Source: Massilia sp. YIM B02443 (GTDB lineage: Bacteria; Pseudomonadota; Gammaproteobacteria; Burkholderiales; Burkholderiaceae_D). From it: a stretch of 64,000 nt of DNA. Position 1 is the first letter of the stretch; every line of letters begins with the position of its first letter. The stretch lies in assembly GCF_030411955.1 (NCBI RefSeq), contig NZ_JASNRA010000009.1, forward strand, positions 1 through 64,000, in the 5' to 3' direction. The position numbers and the translations under genes are program-made. Below are positions 36,404-46,300 of the stretch, piece by piece. The notes below the pieces were generated by a model that was not told where the DNA came from, searched no databases, and worked only from the letters and a program-made list of their open reading frames with translations.

Positions 36404-39400
36404 ATGAAACAAACACTTCTGGCGCTGGCCCTGATGGGAATGGGACTTGGCCCGGCAAGCGCCGTCCAGGCCGATCTGACCACCGCGTTGAGCGCCCATG
36501 AGGACGGCCGTTGCGATGAAGCAGTGGCGATACTCACGCCGATGGCGAAAGCGGGTGACGTTGCGGCGCAGCAGGCGCTCGGCGACCTGTATCTCGACGA
36601 CGGACGGTTTTGCGAGGCAGACGGCCGCCAGACATCGAAGGCGCTACCCTGGTACCTGCTGGCGGCAGGCTCCGGGAATGTGGCGGCGCAGCGCCGCCTG
36701 ATCGAACTGTATGACGGCGTCGGCACAATGGACGACCCGGTGCAGCTCACGTTCTGGCTGGCGAAAGTGGCGGCGCTGGGCGGCGCCGGCGATTTGTCGC
36801 GCCTTGCCACGCGCCACGAGCGGGCCGAGGGCGTGCCGCACGACCGCGTGCTGGCCCACGCCTTCAACCTGCTGGCCAGCCGCAGCGTGGACCGGGGCAA
36901 AAGAAAAAGCAATGACGACGAACTGGACAAGACACTGATCAGAAACGCCGCCGAAATGTCGCCGGAACAGCTGGCCGAAGCCGAGACCCTGGCCGCAGCC
37001 TGGAAGGTGGGCACGCCGCTGCCGGCCGTGTCCACGACCGGCAAGCGCGATCCGCGCGACTGGTACAAGGCTGCGGCCGAAGCGGGCGACCTCGAGGCCG
37101 CGTACAAGGCGGGCACGCTGTACTGGAAGTTTGGCTACGGCCTGACGGCGCAACCCGAGCAGGCAGCGTTCTGGCTGCGCAAGGCCGCGCAGGGCGGCAT
37201 CGTGGACGCCCAATACCAGCTCGGGCAGCTGTACGCGATGGGCTATGGCGTACCGAAAGATTATGTGCTCGCCTATGTGCTGCACCGGCTGGCCGTCAAA
37301 GGCGGCAGCGAGGCAGCGCTGGCCCGTAAGGACGGGTGGGACGATGCCTTGACAGCGCAGCAGCTGGCCGAAGGCAAGGCGCTGCTTGCACGGTGGGAGA
37401 AGGGCGGCACGTTGCCGCAAGCGTCGCGCTACGGCATGCAGCGCAAGGTCAATTATGTCGAGGATGCCAGCGGAAAAGCGACGCCGACAGCCGACGTGCT
37501 GGCCCTGTTCAAGGCCGCCAACGAAGGCCAGGAAGCGCAGTTCATCGCGCTGCTGGCCAAGGTGAAGGACATCAACGACTATCTGGTCGAGGAGGAGAAG
37601 CTGCTGCATGCGCTGTTGCTGCCCGCGCAGAGCTTGCGCGCGGAAGCGGACGAATGGCGCAAGGCAGGAAAGAGCGGCCGCGACGTCGTTCACTGGAAGG
37701 CGCAGCAGGCTCGCCACGCCGCACTGTTACCAGCGAAGACGCGCATGCTGGCGCAAGCGTTGCGGCGCGGCGCGCGCGTCGATGAAGGCACCCGGCGCCA
37801 CAACGCCGCGCCGCTGCACCTGGCCGCGATGTTCGGCACGCCCGACATGGTCAGGCTGCTGCTGGAACATGGCGCCGATCCGCGCCAGTACGGCGGGCAG
37901 AATAACAATATGGCGCCGCTGGAGTTCGCGCTCGACCAGAACGAGTATGCGCGGGACGTGCCAGAGCTGATCACGCCGGAGCAGCGCACCGGCAATCTGC
38001 TGGCGTTGCTGCGCGCCGGGGCGGCGCGTCCTTACATTCGCATCGATCTTGCCCAAAGCCGCAAGCAGGATGGGGACAAGAAGGCCGCGAGCAAGAAGGA
38101 TGGGAGAGCAGCGCTCAAGCGGCCCGTGGCCGACTATCTGCTGTGGCCAGCCGTGCTGGCCCAGACCCGGGGCACGGCGGTGCTCGACGCGCTGCTGAAA
38201 ACCGGCACCCGTCCGGCCGCCGACGATGAAGGCAGAACCGTGTTCGACTACGCGGCCGAAGCGGGCAACGTGGAGGCGATCGGCTGGCTGAAACAGCGCG
38301 TGCCGCGCTACGGTCGACAACAGCGCGATCGCTGGCTCGACGCTGCCATGCTGGCCATGCACAGCAGCGCGCCGGGACGCGAGCAGGTGCTGCAGCAGTT
38401 GCTGGTAAAGGGCATGCCATGGAGTCAGACGGGACCGCAGGACGAGGGTTACAGCCGCGACCACCGCACGCTGTACGGCGGCGAAGGTATCGCCAGCGGC
38501 ACGCTGCTGGCGCACGCCACCGCCGCGCGCCGCTTCGACTGGATACCGAAACTGGCCGCGCTGGGCGCGCCGGTGACGACGGGCGGCAGCGCGGAGAGCC
38601 TGTCGGACGCGGTAAAACGAAACGATATCGAGGCCGTGAAAGTGCTGCTGGCGCAGGGCGCCGACCCGCTGGGCGGATTCGATCCGGCACTGTCATTGGC
38701 CCTGAAAACGCCCGATCATGAGGACGCGCTGCTCGATTTACTGCTCGACCATGTCGTGCGCGTGCAAAAGAAGTCGCTGGCCGAGATGCGCCGTTCGCCG
38801 CTGGAAACCGTGCTCTGGGAACCGGCGGCCATCAGCGTGACGCGGCTGCGCAAGCTGCTCGAGGCAGGTGCTTCGGTGCAGGAATTGAGCGGCAGATCCA
38901 TCGATGCCGCCTTCGCGGCGCCCGACCGCGACGTGGCGCGTCTGCTGATCGAGCACGGTTTGCTGCGGCGCGCCGATCGTGACGCGGCCGGCGCCACGGC
39001 CGCCCCGATTGACACCGATGTCAGCGCTCCGGGCGAGCCGTACTTCCTGTTTTTCGCCATCTACAACAACCGGACCGACCTGCTGCCCGCGATCCTGGCC
39101 CGTCCCGAAGACCCGAACCGGCGCGTTCGGGGACGTGACGACACGTGGGAGCCAAGTCCCGTCGAATCGGCTATCTCGCAAGGAAATACCGAGCTACTCA
39201 AGGTATTGCTGGCGCATGGCGGGGTCATCGATACAAGCTCCGGCCAGCACGGTGGCACGGCGCTGGACCGCGCCGTCGGCTCGCTCGATGCCGATATGCT
39301 GCGGCTGGTCAGCAAGGACTTCAGCCAGCCATTGAACCAGGTTTGCCTCGAGGCGACGGGGCAGCTGGCCACCGTACTGCTGGACGCATCCGCCAGCTAC

Positions 39401-40303
39401 TGGGGTCTGCTGCGCCGGCATGGCTTTGCCACTGGCAGCAGCTGCACCGGCATCCAGGCCCGCCTGGTCCGCTATCTGGCGGAGAAGCCCGACGTGCTGC
39501 TGGAAGGCTGGGTCGGACAGCGGCTGGCAGAGCGCCTTGCGCAACTGGGACCGGTGCGCGAGCGCTTCGACGGCGCGTTGTGGGCGACGGTTGCGGCCAG
39601 CGGGAACGATGCGCTGGCGCGCTTGCTGACTGCCGCTGGCTGGAAAGCAGTCGACAGTCCGGTCGCGGCGCCGGACGAAGCGGCGCCGCAACGGGACAAG
39701 GCCGCCGACGTGGCGTTGCAAGCCACATTACCAGGCCACTATTACCTGAGTGGTGTGACCGAAGTGGGCGCTGAAATCCTGCTGCGCCCCAATGGAAAAT
39801 TCGAATATTCCATGGCGTATGGGGCGGCCGATGAATATGCCAGGGGCGAGTGGACGGTGTGGAACCAGCAGGTGATGTTCCGTTCCCGGCAGTCGCAAGG
39901 CAAGGCCGCATCGATGCGGCCATCGACCGATGCGCCGCCGGTCACGCTGCCCCAGGGGCAGTTGCTGGTCGACCTGCGCTACCGCGGCAAAAGCATCCCC
40001 GGTTTCAATGTGGTTGCGCTTGGCGAGGCGCCGGTCAAGGTGGAAGGCGAGACCGCAGAGCAGGGCTGGCGCACGCCGTTCGGCGGCCCGGTGCGGCACA
40101 TCGCCGTAAGCCATCCCGAAATCGACCGTGGTAAATGGATGGTGTATGCCGTGCCGATGACGGACGCGCTGCGCGGCAGCTTCCAGCTCGACTTCGATCC
40201 TCCCGTCGCGGCCACGAAGGGATTCAACGCGACGCTCGTTGTGGAAGACGGCAGCCTGATATTGCGCGGTGAAGGGCGCTCCATGCGATTCGAACGACAA
40301 TGA
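36404..40303 (+). CDS. Exported Sel1/ankyrin-repeat protein
   Basis: Unrecognised large protein of 1,299 residues. A signal peptide is visible (MKQTLLALALMGMGLGPASA). Sel1-like repeats follow (about 38-110: GDVAAQQALGDLYLDDG; about 225-285: EAGDLEAAYKAGTLYWKFGYG, GGIVDAQYQLGQLYAMGYG), then scattered ankyrin repeats (APLHLAAMFGTPDMVRLLLEHGADP near 466-490, DIEAVKVLLAQGADP near 735, NTELLKVLLAHGG near 925), and a C-terminal beta-rich region (about 1115-1299) beginning LPGHYYLSGVTEVG. Both repeat types make protein-protein contact surfaces, so a periplasmic scaffold or inhibitor role is plausible, but no function can be assigned. ATG at 36404 is chosen because the signal peptide starts there. 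Confidence 0.85.
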   Translation: MKQTLLALALMGMGLGPASAVQADLTTALSAHEDGRCDEAVAILTPMAKAGDVAAQQALGDLYLDDGRFCEADGRQTSKALPWYLLAAGSGNVAAQRRLIELYDGVGTMDDPVQLTFWLAKVAALGGAGDLSRLATRHERAEGVPHDRVLAHAFNLLASRSVDRGKRKSNDDELDKTLIRNAAEMSPEQLAEAETLAAAWKVGTPLPAVSTTGKRDPRDWYKAAAEAGDLEAAYKAGTLYWKFGYGLTAQPEQAAFWLRKAAQGGIVDAQYQLGQLYAMGYGVPKDYVLAYVLHRLAVKGGSEAALARKDGWDDALTAQQLAEGKALLARWEKGGTLPQASRYGMQRKVNYVEDASGKATPTADVLALFKAANEGQEAQFIALLAKVKDINDYLVEEEKLLHALLLPAQSLRAEADEWRKAGKSGRDVVHWKAQQARHAALLPAKTRMLAQALRRGARVDEGTRRHNAAPLHLAAMFGTPDMVRLLLEHGADPRQYGGQNNNMAPLEFALDQNEYARDVPELITPEQRTGNLLALLRAGAARPYIRIDLAQSRKQDGDKKAASKKDGRAALKRPVADYLLWPAVLAQTRGTAVLDALLKTGTRPAADDEGRTVFDYAAEAGNVEAIGWLKQRVPRYGRQQRDRWLDAAMLAMHSSAPGREQVLQQLLVKGMPWSQTGPQDEGYSRDHRTLYGGEGIASGTLLAHATAARRFDWIPKLAALGAPVTTGGSAESLSDAVKRNDIEAVKVLLAQGADPLGGFDPALSLALKTPDHEDALLDLLLDHVVRVQKKSLAEMRRSPLETVLWEPAAISVTRLRKLLEAGASVQELSGRSIDAAFAAPDRDVARLLIEHGLLRRADRDAAGATAAPIDTDVSAPGEPYFLFFAIYNNRTDLLPAILARPEDPNRRVRGRDDTWEPSPVESAISQGNTELLKVLLAHGGVIDTSSGQHGGTALDRAVGSLDADMLRLVSKDFSQPLNQVCLEATGQLATVLLDASASYWGLLRRHGFATGSSCTGIQARLVRYLAEKPDVLLEGWVGQRLAERLAQLGPVRERFDGALWATVAASGNDALARLLTAAGWKAVDSPVAAPDEAAPQRDKAADVALQATLPGHYYLSGVTEVGAEILLRPNGKFEYSMAYGAADEYARGEWTVWNQQVMFRSRQSQGKAASMRPSTDAPPVTLPQGQLLVDLRYRGKSIPGFNVVALGEAPVKVEGETAEQGWRTPFGGPVRHIAVSHPEIDRGKWMVYAVPMTDALRGSFQLDFDPPVAATKGFNATLVVEDGSLILRGEGRSMRFERQ

Positions 40304-40378
40304 TGACGGCGCCAAAAAAATGGGTCCACACTGGACGCGCAAGGCCATTTCCATTGGCGCTGTCACCGTAAGCTATTG

Positions 40379-40549
40379 ATTGACGGGCGCGGTATCCTGG
40401 CCGACGTGCTGGCGCGCGGCGCGCGACACGGCCACTGGGGCTTGACCGGGATGCGCGAAAGCGCCCGGCTTGCCGGCGGCGAGCTCCGGATCGATAGTTC
40501 GGCAAGCGGCACCAGCATGACGGTCTGGGTGCCGCCGACGGCGGCGTGA
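40379..40549 (+). pseudogene. C-terminal remnant of a histidine kinase ATPase domain
   Basis: A 57-codon tail, without a start, that reads IDGRGILADVLARGARHGHWG then LTGMRESARLAGGELRI and ends with a GTSMTVWVPP-type strand and TGA. This is the G1/G2 box region of NarL-linked sensor kinases (DGRGI...GHWGLxGMRERA..GG.L.I.S....GT.V.V.VP). The rest of the kinase is missing; sequence upstream to 40304 shows no kinase similarity. It is therefore a decayed fragment between the ankyrin gene and the phosphoesterase. Confidence 0.75.
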
Positions 40550-40609
40550 CCGGCCCGCGAACGCAGCTGATGACGGCGCACCCGGCGCGCCTGCGGCGTT
40601 GTCGCGTGC

Positions 40610-41731
40610 TCAGGATACCTGGCGCCGCAGCGTGATGCGGGTCAGCTCGGCCGGCACGCCAAGGCGCAGGGCGAAGCCCGGCCACAGCGCCGTGCCATTG
40701 TTCAGGTACAGCGTCATGCCGTCGACATCGTAGCGGCCCGACACGAAACCGTTGTTGGCGCGCGCCACCACGCGATCGAGCCCGACGATCATGCCGCCAT
40801 GGGTGTGGCCGGACAGTTGCAGCGCGACGTTGCGGCTGGCCGAGAAGCGGGCGTTCCTGGGCTGGTGGTCGAGCAGGATCACCGGCACGCCGGCCGGCGC
40901 GCCGCGCAGCGCCGCATCGAGGTCGGGCGCCGGGGCGCCGCTGCGCGGGGCGGTCACGTCGTTGACGCCGGCCAGCACCAGTTGCCCGGCGCCGCGCCTG
41001 AGGATGGCGTGGCTGTTGTCCAGCGGCTTCATGTTGAGCCCGGCAAAATAGGCCATCCATTCGGCGTGGCCGAAAAAGTATTCGTGATTGCCGGGAATCA
41101 CCCACACGCCGTCGGCGGCGCGCAGGTCGCGCAGCGCGGCCACGTCGGCTTCGCGCCGGGCGACGTTGCCGTCGATGAGGTCGCCGGTGATCACGATCAG
41201 GTCGGCGCCAAGGGCATTGGCATCGTCGACCACCTTGCGCGTCCACGGTGCGTCGAACAGGCGGCTGATGTGCAGGTCGGTCAGGTGCAGTACCCGGTAG
41301 CCGTCGAATTCGTGCGGCAGGTTGCGCACTTCGATCAGCACGTCCTTCAGCGGCGGCGACTTGATCGCCTGCATGACCCCGAGCGCGGCGAGCAGCATGG
41401 CGGCGATGCCGATCGCAATCCGCAGGCGCGGCGCGATTGCCACCCGGCGGCGGCGCACCAGCGCGACCACGGCAGTGCCGAGGTCGAGCAGCAGCTGGAA
41501 CACCGCCAGCAGCAGGATGGCGCCGAAGGTCCAGTTGAACAGGATGACCAGGGGTTTTGGAAACTCCGGCGAAAACACGCTGCCCGACGACAGGCGCGAC
41601 CACAGGTGATATTGCGAGGCCAGCAGCAGGACCACGGCGCTGGCCAGCTTGGCGCGCATGGACAAGGGCAACGGCCAGAGCCAGCGTACCAGCACGACCA
41701 GGCAGGGGAGGGTGAACATCAGGTGAAACAT
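40610..41731 (-). CDS. Membrane-anchored metallophosphoesterase
   Basis: Calcineurin-type phosphoesterase of 373 residues. About four membrane helices fill residues 1-125, then the catalytic domain shows the full motif set: DLHISR (DxH), GDLIDGN (GD), GNHEYF (GNHE) and SGHTHGG (GHTH) in the expected order. Family members such as YaeI/YkuE cleave phosphoester bonds, including UDP-linked lipid intermediates, at the membrane; the exact substrate here is unknown. It is monocistronic, pointing back toward the ankyrin gene. Confidence 0.92.
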   Translation of the reverse strand: MFHLMFTLPCLVVLVRWLWPLPLSMRAKLASAVVLLLASQYHLWSRLSSGSVFSPEFPKPLVILFNWTFGAILLLAVFQLLLDLGTAVVALVRRRRVAIAPRLRIAIGIAAMLLAALGVMQAIKSPPLKDVLIEVRNLPHEFDGYRVLHLTDLHISRLFDAPWTRKVVDDANALGADLIVITGDLIDGNVARREADVAALRDLRAADGVWVIPGNHEYFFGHAEWMAYFAGLNMKPLDNSHAILRRGAGQLVLAGVNDVTAPRSGAPAPDLDAALRGAPAGVPVILLDHQPRNARFSASRNVALQLSGHTHGGMIVGLDRVVARANNGFVSGRYDVDGMTLYLNNGTALWPGFALRLGVPAELTRITLRRQVS

Positions 41732-42143
41732 CAGGCGCGCTCCATGGAGTAGCGGTGGTGGCCCGGGTGTGCGGCGCCGTGTTGCAGGCGGGTGGCGGCG
41801 CCCGCAGATCGAATGAAGAGATTACGCATCGTGCTGTGTGTCCAAAGCTGTCAAACGGGCAAGCATAGCCTAGATTGCATGAACGCACCGGCGAGCTGGC
41901 TCGGCCGCGCCGGCAGGCGCAGCGAACTATCGTCTGCATCTGTCTGCCGCGCCGCGCCGGCAACAGCGTCGACGAGGTCGATCCGGATGCGGCCGGCGGC
42001 GCTGGGGTGTGCCGAAAACCCGATGAAAATCAGATACTTGCAATCGTAAGGTATCCGGAAGGTCAGGATTGTCGCGGCTCGTTAGAGTCCGCTTCAGGCA
42101 CCCCAGAGTGCTTCCCCGAATCCCTGTCCTGACTGGAACCGCA
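41732..42143. other. 412-base intergenic region between divergent genes
   Basis: It must hold the promoters of the phosphoesterase (minus) and the winged-helix gene at 42144 (plus). The only structure noted is an imperfect dyad at 42033-42055 (GATACTT...AAGGTATC). No gene is supported; small frames here have no recognisable content. Confidence 0.5.
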
Positions 42144-42944
42144 ATGAACGCACGTCGTTACGATGTCATCCAAACCGGCACATTTTCCATGCAAGACGAC
42201 GCGCGCTGGCAGTTGCTGCAGCGCGTGCTGGCGAGCCCGTTCTTCATCAAGGCCCCGCGCATGTCCGCCTTGCTGTCCTTCCTGGTCACGCGAACGCTCG
42301 ATGGGCTGGCCGCGACGCTCAACGAATTCACCATCGGCGTGGAAGTGTTCCGCCGCGTCGCCCGCGATTTCGATACCACCATCGACCCGGTGGTCCGGGT
42401 GCAGATGGGGCGGCTGCGCGAACGGCTGGCGCGCTACGACGCCATGCCGGGCAGTTGCCCGCAGGCGCGCATCGTCATCCCGCCCGGCAGCTACGTGCCG
42501 GTGCTGACGGCGCCCGACAGCGCGCCCGTCAGCGCGCCTCTCAGCGTGCCTCTCAGCGTGCCGCCGACGCGGCCCCGATCGATCGGATTGGCGCCGCTGC
42601 GCACCCTCTCCCCCGCTGCCAACGCCGAATTCGTGGCCGGACTGGAAGAAGAACTGGCCTTGCAGCTGTTCCGGCGCTTCGGCGCCGCACCCGTCCAGGA
42701 TCGCTTGCTGCAAGACAGCCTGGAGGTGAGCGTCAGGGTCGACCGCGGCCACGTGCGCGCTTCGGTGCGCCTGAGCGAGGCCGGCAGCGGCCGGCTGGCG
42801 TGGCTGCAGCAATGCGACGTGCATGGCGAACTCGGCATTCGCTTGCAGGAAGCGCTGGCGCTGGCGATCTGCGACGATCTGCAGCGCCACGTCGGCGCTG
42901 CGGCCAGCGCTCCCGCGCCGTTCAGGCCCGCACTGCAGGCTTGA
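42144..42944 (+). CDS. Winged-helix-like regulatory protein of the adenylate-cyclase/TPR N-terminal type
   Basis: Protein of 266 residues. Residues about 20-115 match the N-terminal module found before adenylate cyclase or TPR domains in many proteobacterial proteins: LLQRVLASPFFIKAPRMSALLSFLV, NEFTIGVEVFRRVARDFDTTIDP, then VVRVQMGRLRERLARY and PPGSYVPVL. A Ser-Ala-Pro linker encoded by 12-bp repeats (42528-42563) leads to a TolB-like region (FVAGLEEELALQLFRRFG) that stops early. No cyclase or TPR domain follows, so it is a short member. It is divergent from the STAND regulator operon and may control the T6SS, by context only. ATG at 42144; a longer frame to 42069 is less likely. Confidence 0.75.
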   Translation: MNARRYDVIQTGTFSMQDDARWQLLQRVLASPFFIKAPRMSALLSFLVTRTLDGLAATLNEFTIGVEVFRRVARDFDTTIDPVVRVQMGRLRERLARYDAMPGSCPQARIVIPPGSYVPVLTAPDSAPVSAPLSVPLSVPPTRPRSIGLAPLRTLSPAANAEFVAGLEEELALQLFRRFGAAPVQDRLLQDSLEVSVRVDRGHVRASVRLSEAGSGRLAWLQQCDVHGELGIRLQEALALAICDDLQRHVGAAASAPAPFRPALQA

Positions 42945-42958
42945 ACAGCGCCGCCGGC

Positions 42959-43375
42959 TTACTTCGGCTGGTGGACGTTGCCTTCCTGCGGATCGTTCTG
43001 GAGCCTGGCTTCCGTGTAGCGGTTGTGGAAGACCAGGTAAAAGCGATGCTTGGCGTATTCCTGTTCGTTGACGGTGACCATCGTCATCGCGTTGTCGGCC
43101 AGCCAGTGCTCGGTCTTGGGCGCGCCTTCGCGGTCGATGATCTCGTCCCTGAAGATCCAGCCGTTGCGCGTGCTGGCATAGTCGAGCACGAACGCCGTAT
43201 GGTAGGGAACGACTGCAACGACATCGGCGAAGACATCGTTCACGTGCAGCATGCCGGTGGCCAGATCGGTATAGGTATAGAACACCTCGGCAAGATGGTC
43301 GACACCGACCACCGTGACGGTGACGGTAAATTGCGAAGCGTGGCTCGCGCGCTGGCTGGATTCGGAAGTGCTCAT
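42959..43375 (-). CDS. Hypothetical protein, second gene after the STAND regulator
   Basis: Not recognised. A 138-residue, probably cytoplasmic protein with no signal or membrane segment. A beta-rich core (TVTVTVVGVDHLAEVFYTYTD) is followed by HVNDVFADVVAVVPYHTAFVLD and HRFYLVFHNRYTEARL with a charged Pro/Gln tail. Hydrophobic/aromatic strands suggest a compact beta fold. ATG at 43375 is preferred because AGAGGAAAA lies just before it; an earlier ATG at 43390 overlaps the upstream stop. It is co-transcribed with the STAND regulator (gap 11 bases) and faces the end of the winged-helix gene. It could be an effector, immunity protein or partner of the regulator; there is no direct evidence. Confidence 0.75.
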   Translation of the reverse strand: MSTSESSQRASHASQFTVTVTVVGVDHLAEVFYTYTDLATGMLHVNDVFADVVAVVPYHTAFVLDYASTRNGWIFRDEIIDREGAPKTEHWLADNAMTMVTVNEQEYAKHRFYLVFHNRYTEARLQNDPQEGNVHQPK

Positions 43376-43386
43376 GCGTTTTCCTC

Positions 43387-46300
43387 TCATGGTGAAGGTT
43401 TAACTGCGGTCAACTGACGATAGACGGAGTCGCGATAGCCGATCTGTTGCAAGCGCCTCCAGGGGATGCCTGCATCGGCCGATTGTGGCAGACACAGGGT
43501 GGTACGTGCCCAGGGGTCGAGCACTTCGAAATCCATGGTGTCCATGGCCGGCCGCAGGACGTCCAGCGCTTGCCGGCACGCCTGTTGCGCCAGCGCCGGC
43601 TGCATGCCGGCCCGATGCGCCGCAGCCGCCGCCAGCTGGGCTTCGACCAGCGCCAGCCGCACCGCCAGGCTGGCCGGATTGGCGGCCTGCAGGCGGCGCA
43701 GCTGGTCGAGCGCCGCGCCGATCTCGCGCTGCGCCCGCGCCACGTCGCCGCTTGCCAACAGGGCCGGGGCGATGCGGCCGCGCGCCACCGCCGCGCTGGT
43801 GGCCCAGCGGGCATTCTTCGGATCGAACCGGTGCGCCGCAGCCAGCGCCGCATGCACGCGCTCGAACTCGCGCAACAACGCGGCGGGCGGCTGCAGGCGC
43901 GCTTTCACCTTCAGCAGTTCGAGCTCGATGTTGGCCAGTTCAACCTGCCACTCGCGGTTGTCCTGCTCGGCTTGCGCCACGCTCGCGAACAGCGCGCGCG
44001 CCGCCTCGAAGTCGAGCAGCGCAGCGTTGTCGCGGCCGAGCGCCAGCGCCAGCGCCGCGCGATGCTGCAGCGCGCGCACTTGCCGGTGCACCCACATCGG
44101 TTCGTCGGGGTAGCGCGTGCGCAAGCGCCCCACCAGGTCCAGCGCTTGCCGGTGCAGCTGGCCGGCCGCTTCCAGCTGGCCGAGCGACTTGCGCGCCGAC
44201 GCCAGCCAGGAATGGCTGTCGGCCAGTTCGGCGATCAGCATCTTGTCGTCCGGCGTGTGTGCCAGTGCGCGCTGCTTCAGCGCGATCGAGGCCGCAAACT
44301 CGGCGGCGGCCGCGGCCGGCTGGCCGCGCGCCTGCGCCAGCGAGCCGAGGTTGTTGCGCGCATAAGATTGCTCGATCCACCATGCCGGCTTGTCCGGCTC
44401 GAGCGCATGCAGGCGGTCGGCGAACTGCGCATACTGGCGCCAGGCGCGTTCGGCCGCCGCCAGGTCGTTGCGGTCCTTGTGCAGCTGGCCGATCCAGTAG
44501 GCATTGATGCCCAGGTTGTTCAGCACCCCGGCGTCGCCCGGGGCCGCCGCGTGCTGGCGCACCAGGATCGCGTTGGCCTTGTCCAGCGCATCGATGGCCT
44601 GGGTGGCGTCCCCGCGCGAGCGGCTGACTTCGCCGATCACCTGCAGCGCCCGGGCGCGCAGCGTCAGGCTGGCCGGACTGAGCGCACTCAATGTATCGCC
44701 CTGTGAGCCGCGCAGGTATTCGAGCGCCTTGCCGCTGACGCTGTCCAGCAGGTCGAGTTTACCCAGCGGGCGCAGCTTGTCGGCGAAGTCGCCCAGCATG
44801 AAATCGACCAGGCCTTCGACTTCGGCGCGGCGCGCCTCGGCGCTGCGCTGGGCGCGGTAGGCGCTGAACGCCAGCGCGGTGTCGAGGATGGCCAGCGCGA
44901 TGATCAGTCCCAGCGCGGATAGACGAAATACTTCGAAGCGGCGCGCCTTGCGCACCGACAGGCGGATCAGTTCCTGTTCGGCGCCGGTCAGCGACCACAG
45001 GCCGGAGGCGCCTAACTCCCTGGCCTCGTCCAGCGGTTTGCCGCGCGGGATGAGCAGGTCGGACGCGCGGCCCTCGGCGTCCCAGCGCAATGCCCCCTGC
45101 GCCAGCCTGGCGCGTGCGCGCAGGGCCGCGCGGTGGGCGGCGATCCAGTCGCGCATGCGCGGCCAGCGCCGCAGGATCGCTTCGTGCGCGATGCCGAACA
45201 CCGGCGCGCCGCCGGCCAGGTCGGTCACGAACAGGCGCGCGTCGACCAGCGCCGTCACTGCCTGGCGCGCCGCTTCGCTGCGCAGCGCCGACCATGGCGC
45301 GCGCTGGCTGGTCACCTGCTCGTCGTCGACCGACAGCACCGTCACCAGCGACATGATATGGGGCAGGGCGGCGCGCTGCGCCTCGTCCAGCCCGAGCACG
45401 ACCTGCTCGGCGCGGCGCCCGATGGTGCCTTCCAGCCCGCCCAGTTCGTGGAACACGTCGAAGCTCAACTCGCCTTCGTGCGTGCGCAGGCGGTACAGCT
45501 CGTGCAGGCAGTACTGCAGCAGCGGCAGCACGTCCGGACGCGCGGCCGCGCTTTCGCACAGCACGTCGTCCAGGCTGGCCCCCGTGGCCGGGTCGACGCC
45601 GAAGCGCAGCTGCGCCGCCGCCGCCGGCTTGCGGATCATCTGCGCGATGTCGCTGAAGCCCGGCGGCGCCAGGTCGACATGGCCGCCATGCGCCTTGCAT
45701 TCCATGAGCAAGGGGGTGCGCGCGATGCTCGGATAAAAGTCGTTGCGGCAGGCCAGCACGATCAGGCAGCTGCTGCTGCGCGCCAGGCGTTCGAGCGTGG
45801 CGAGAAAAGCCGTACGCTCCGCTTCGGTGATGCGGTTGCCATTGAACAGCGCCTCGAAGCGGTCGATGAAGACGGCGAAGCGCAGGCCGGGTGCGCGGCC
45901 GGCGAGCGCTTGCCGCAGTTGCGCGACCACCTCGTCGGGGGCGTGCGCCAGCCGATGCCCGAGCGCCACCGCATTGTCGCTGTCGAACACCCAGCTGTCG
46001 TCGGCCTGCAGGTCGAGCAGGGCGCCGGCCAGCGCCACGAACAGCGGCTGCCCGCCCTGGTCGGCAACGTCGAAGCTGACCGATGCCAGCAGCGTCGCAG
46101 CGCCGGCTTGCGGGCGCGCCAGCGCCGGCAGCAGGCCGGCCTGCACCAGCGAGGTCTTGCCGGCGCCGCTGGGGCCGAGCAACAGCAGCAGGGCCAGGCC
46201 GCTCGCGATCTGCGCCTGCGCGGCGCCCACCAGGCGCTGGGTCGCTTCGTCGCGGCCGTAGAACACGGCGGCGTAGGTTTCGTCGAAGGGCAGCAGGCCG

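Noticed and set aside
36208..36501. 97-residue plus-strand frame before the ankyrin gene
   Set aside because: It overlaps the start of the ankyrin gene out of frame, has no ribosome site that I could see and no recognisable content.
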